Source: Pseudomonadota bacterium
GTDB lineage: Bacteria; Desulfobacterota; Anaeroferrophillalia; Anaeroferrophillales; Anaeroferrophillaceae
Length of the DNA: 5,185 nt
Direction: 5' to 3'
NCBI GenBank assembly: GCA_011042595.1
Contig: DQWO01000243.1
Span: 1-5,185 of the forward strand
The notes beneath the pieces were generated by a model that did not search any database, was not told the DNA's origin, and was given only the letters and a program-made list of their open reading frames with translations. Shown piece by piece: positions 4,890 to 5,185 of the stretch. The position numbers and the translations under genes are program-made. Numbering within the stretch: the stretch's first letter is position 1; the number at the start of each line of letters is the position of its first letter.

Positions 4890-5185
4890 TGTGCCCCGAA
4901 AACCCGTTTCAATAATTCCGTCGTCCTTTTAACCGGATTCTGGCGAATGGCGGCTTCTTCCTTGGCTATGTAGTAAAAGATGCCGTCCATGCCTTTGTCC
5001 AGCACATGCTCAGTCAAATCAGCCTTGACGTCAGGGACAAACGGCAGTGATTTATATTTGCCCATCATGTTGTCATATGATTGGATGGCCCCCACCTGGG
5101 CCAGGCTTTCATTGACAATCGGGCGCATTTCTTCCGCCAGCGGTTTTGACATTTTCCCCTTGAAATAACTGGTGGCCGCATCATC
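4886..5185 (-). CDS. DUF4197 family protein, C-terminal part
   Basis: The frame is open to the right edge, so only the last 99 residues are visible. The first in-window ATG at 5152 is internal: the codons before it (DDAATSYFKGK) match the family's conserved block, which precedes a PLAEEMRPIV segment. Further family marks are the YDNMMGKYKSL helix and the ending HVLDKGMDGIFYYIAKEE with IRQNPVKRTTELLKRVFG at the C-terminus. DUF4197 proteins are mostly helical and usually carry an N-terminal signal, so an envelope location is likely, but that part is outside the window. Function is unknown. Its TGA overlaps the ATG of the nitroreductase remnant, which suggests a former translationally coupled pair. 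Confidence 0.85.
   Translation of the reverse strand, partial: DDAATSYFKGKMSKPLAEEMRPIVNESLAQVGAIQSYDNMMGKYKSLPFVPDVKADLTEHVLDKGMDGIFYYIAKEEAAIRQNPVKRTTELLKRVFGAQ

Overview
The window reads as a stretch of a Gram-negative bacterial chromosome. The signs are a fused MsrA-MsrB with a Sec-type signal peptide, a DUF4197 protein, and an AEC carrier next to a DUF4126 membrane protein. A Desulfobacterota or other proteobacterial host fits, but this is inference from gene content and is weak. Every convincing gene is on the minus strand, so transcription runs from the right edge to the left.

Right part (4321-5185): the C-terminal 99 residues of a DUF4197 protein enter from the right edge. Its stop overlaps (ATGA) the start of a 24-codon piece that looks like the N-terminus of a nitroreductase and then breaks. 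This is probably a decayed gene. A small membrane protein resembling the PGPGW family starts inside or just after that remnant and ends at a modest hairpin.

Middle part (3505-4260): a two-gene HEPN/MNT toxin-antitoxin module, mntA then hepT. The frames overlap by 8 nt. It has a recognisable promoter (4233-4260) and a perfect inverted repeat just downstream of the predicted transcription start. The key motifs of both partners are intact.

Left-middle (613-3361): a probable operon msrAB - AEC transporter - DUF4126, with gaps of 49 and 63 nt. MsrAB is predicted to be exported and repairs oxidised methionine. The other two are multi-pass inner-membrane proteins of unknown substrate. The 143-nt leader before msrAB holds a 10-nt perfect complement of the msrAB Shine-Dalgarno, 92 nt upstream of it. 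Transcripts reading through from mntA-hepT could therefore fold the msrAB ribosome site shut. No convincing terminator separates hepT from msrAB.

Left end (1-612): an AT-rich (about 34% GC) orphan ORF of 118 codons with no visible ribosome site, then about 240 nt packed with inverted repeats, one of which looks like a plus-strand terminator. This end looks like accessory or acquired DNA against the GC-rich operon beside it.

I see no rRNA, tRNA, CRISPR array or intact mobile element. The points most worth a second look are the msrAB leader pairing, the three-cysteine MsrAB, the nitroreductase remnant, and the palindrome-dense left flank with its AT-rich orphan.
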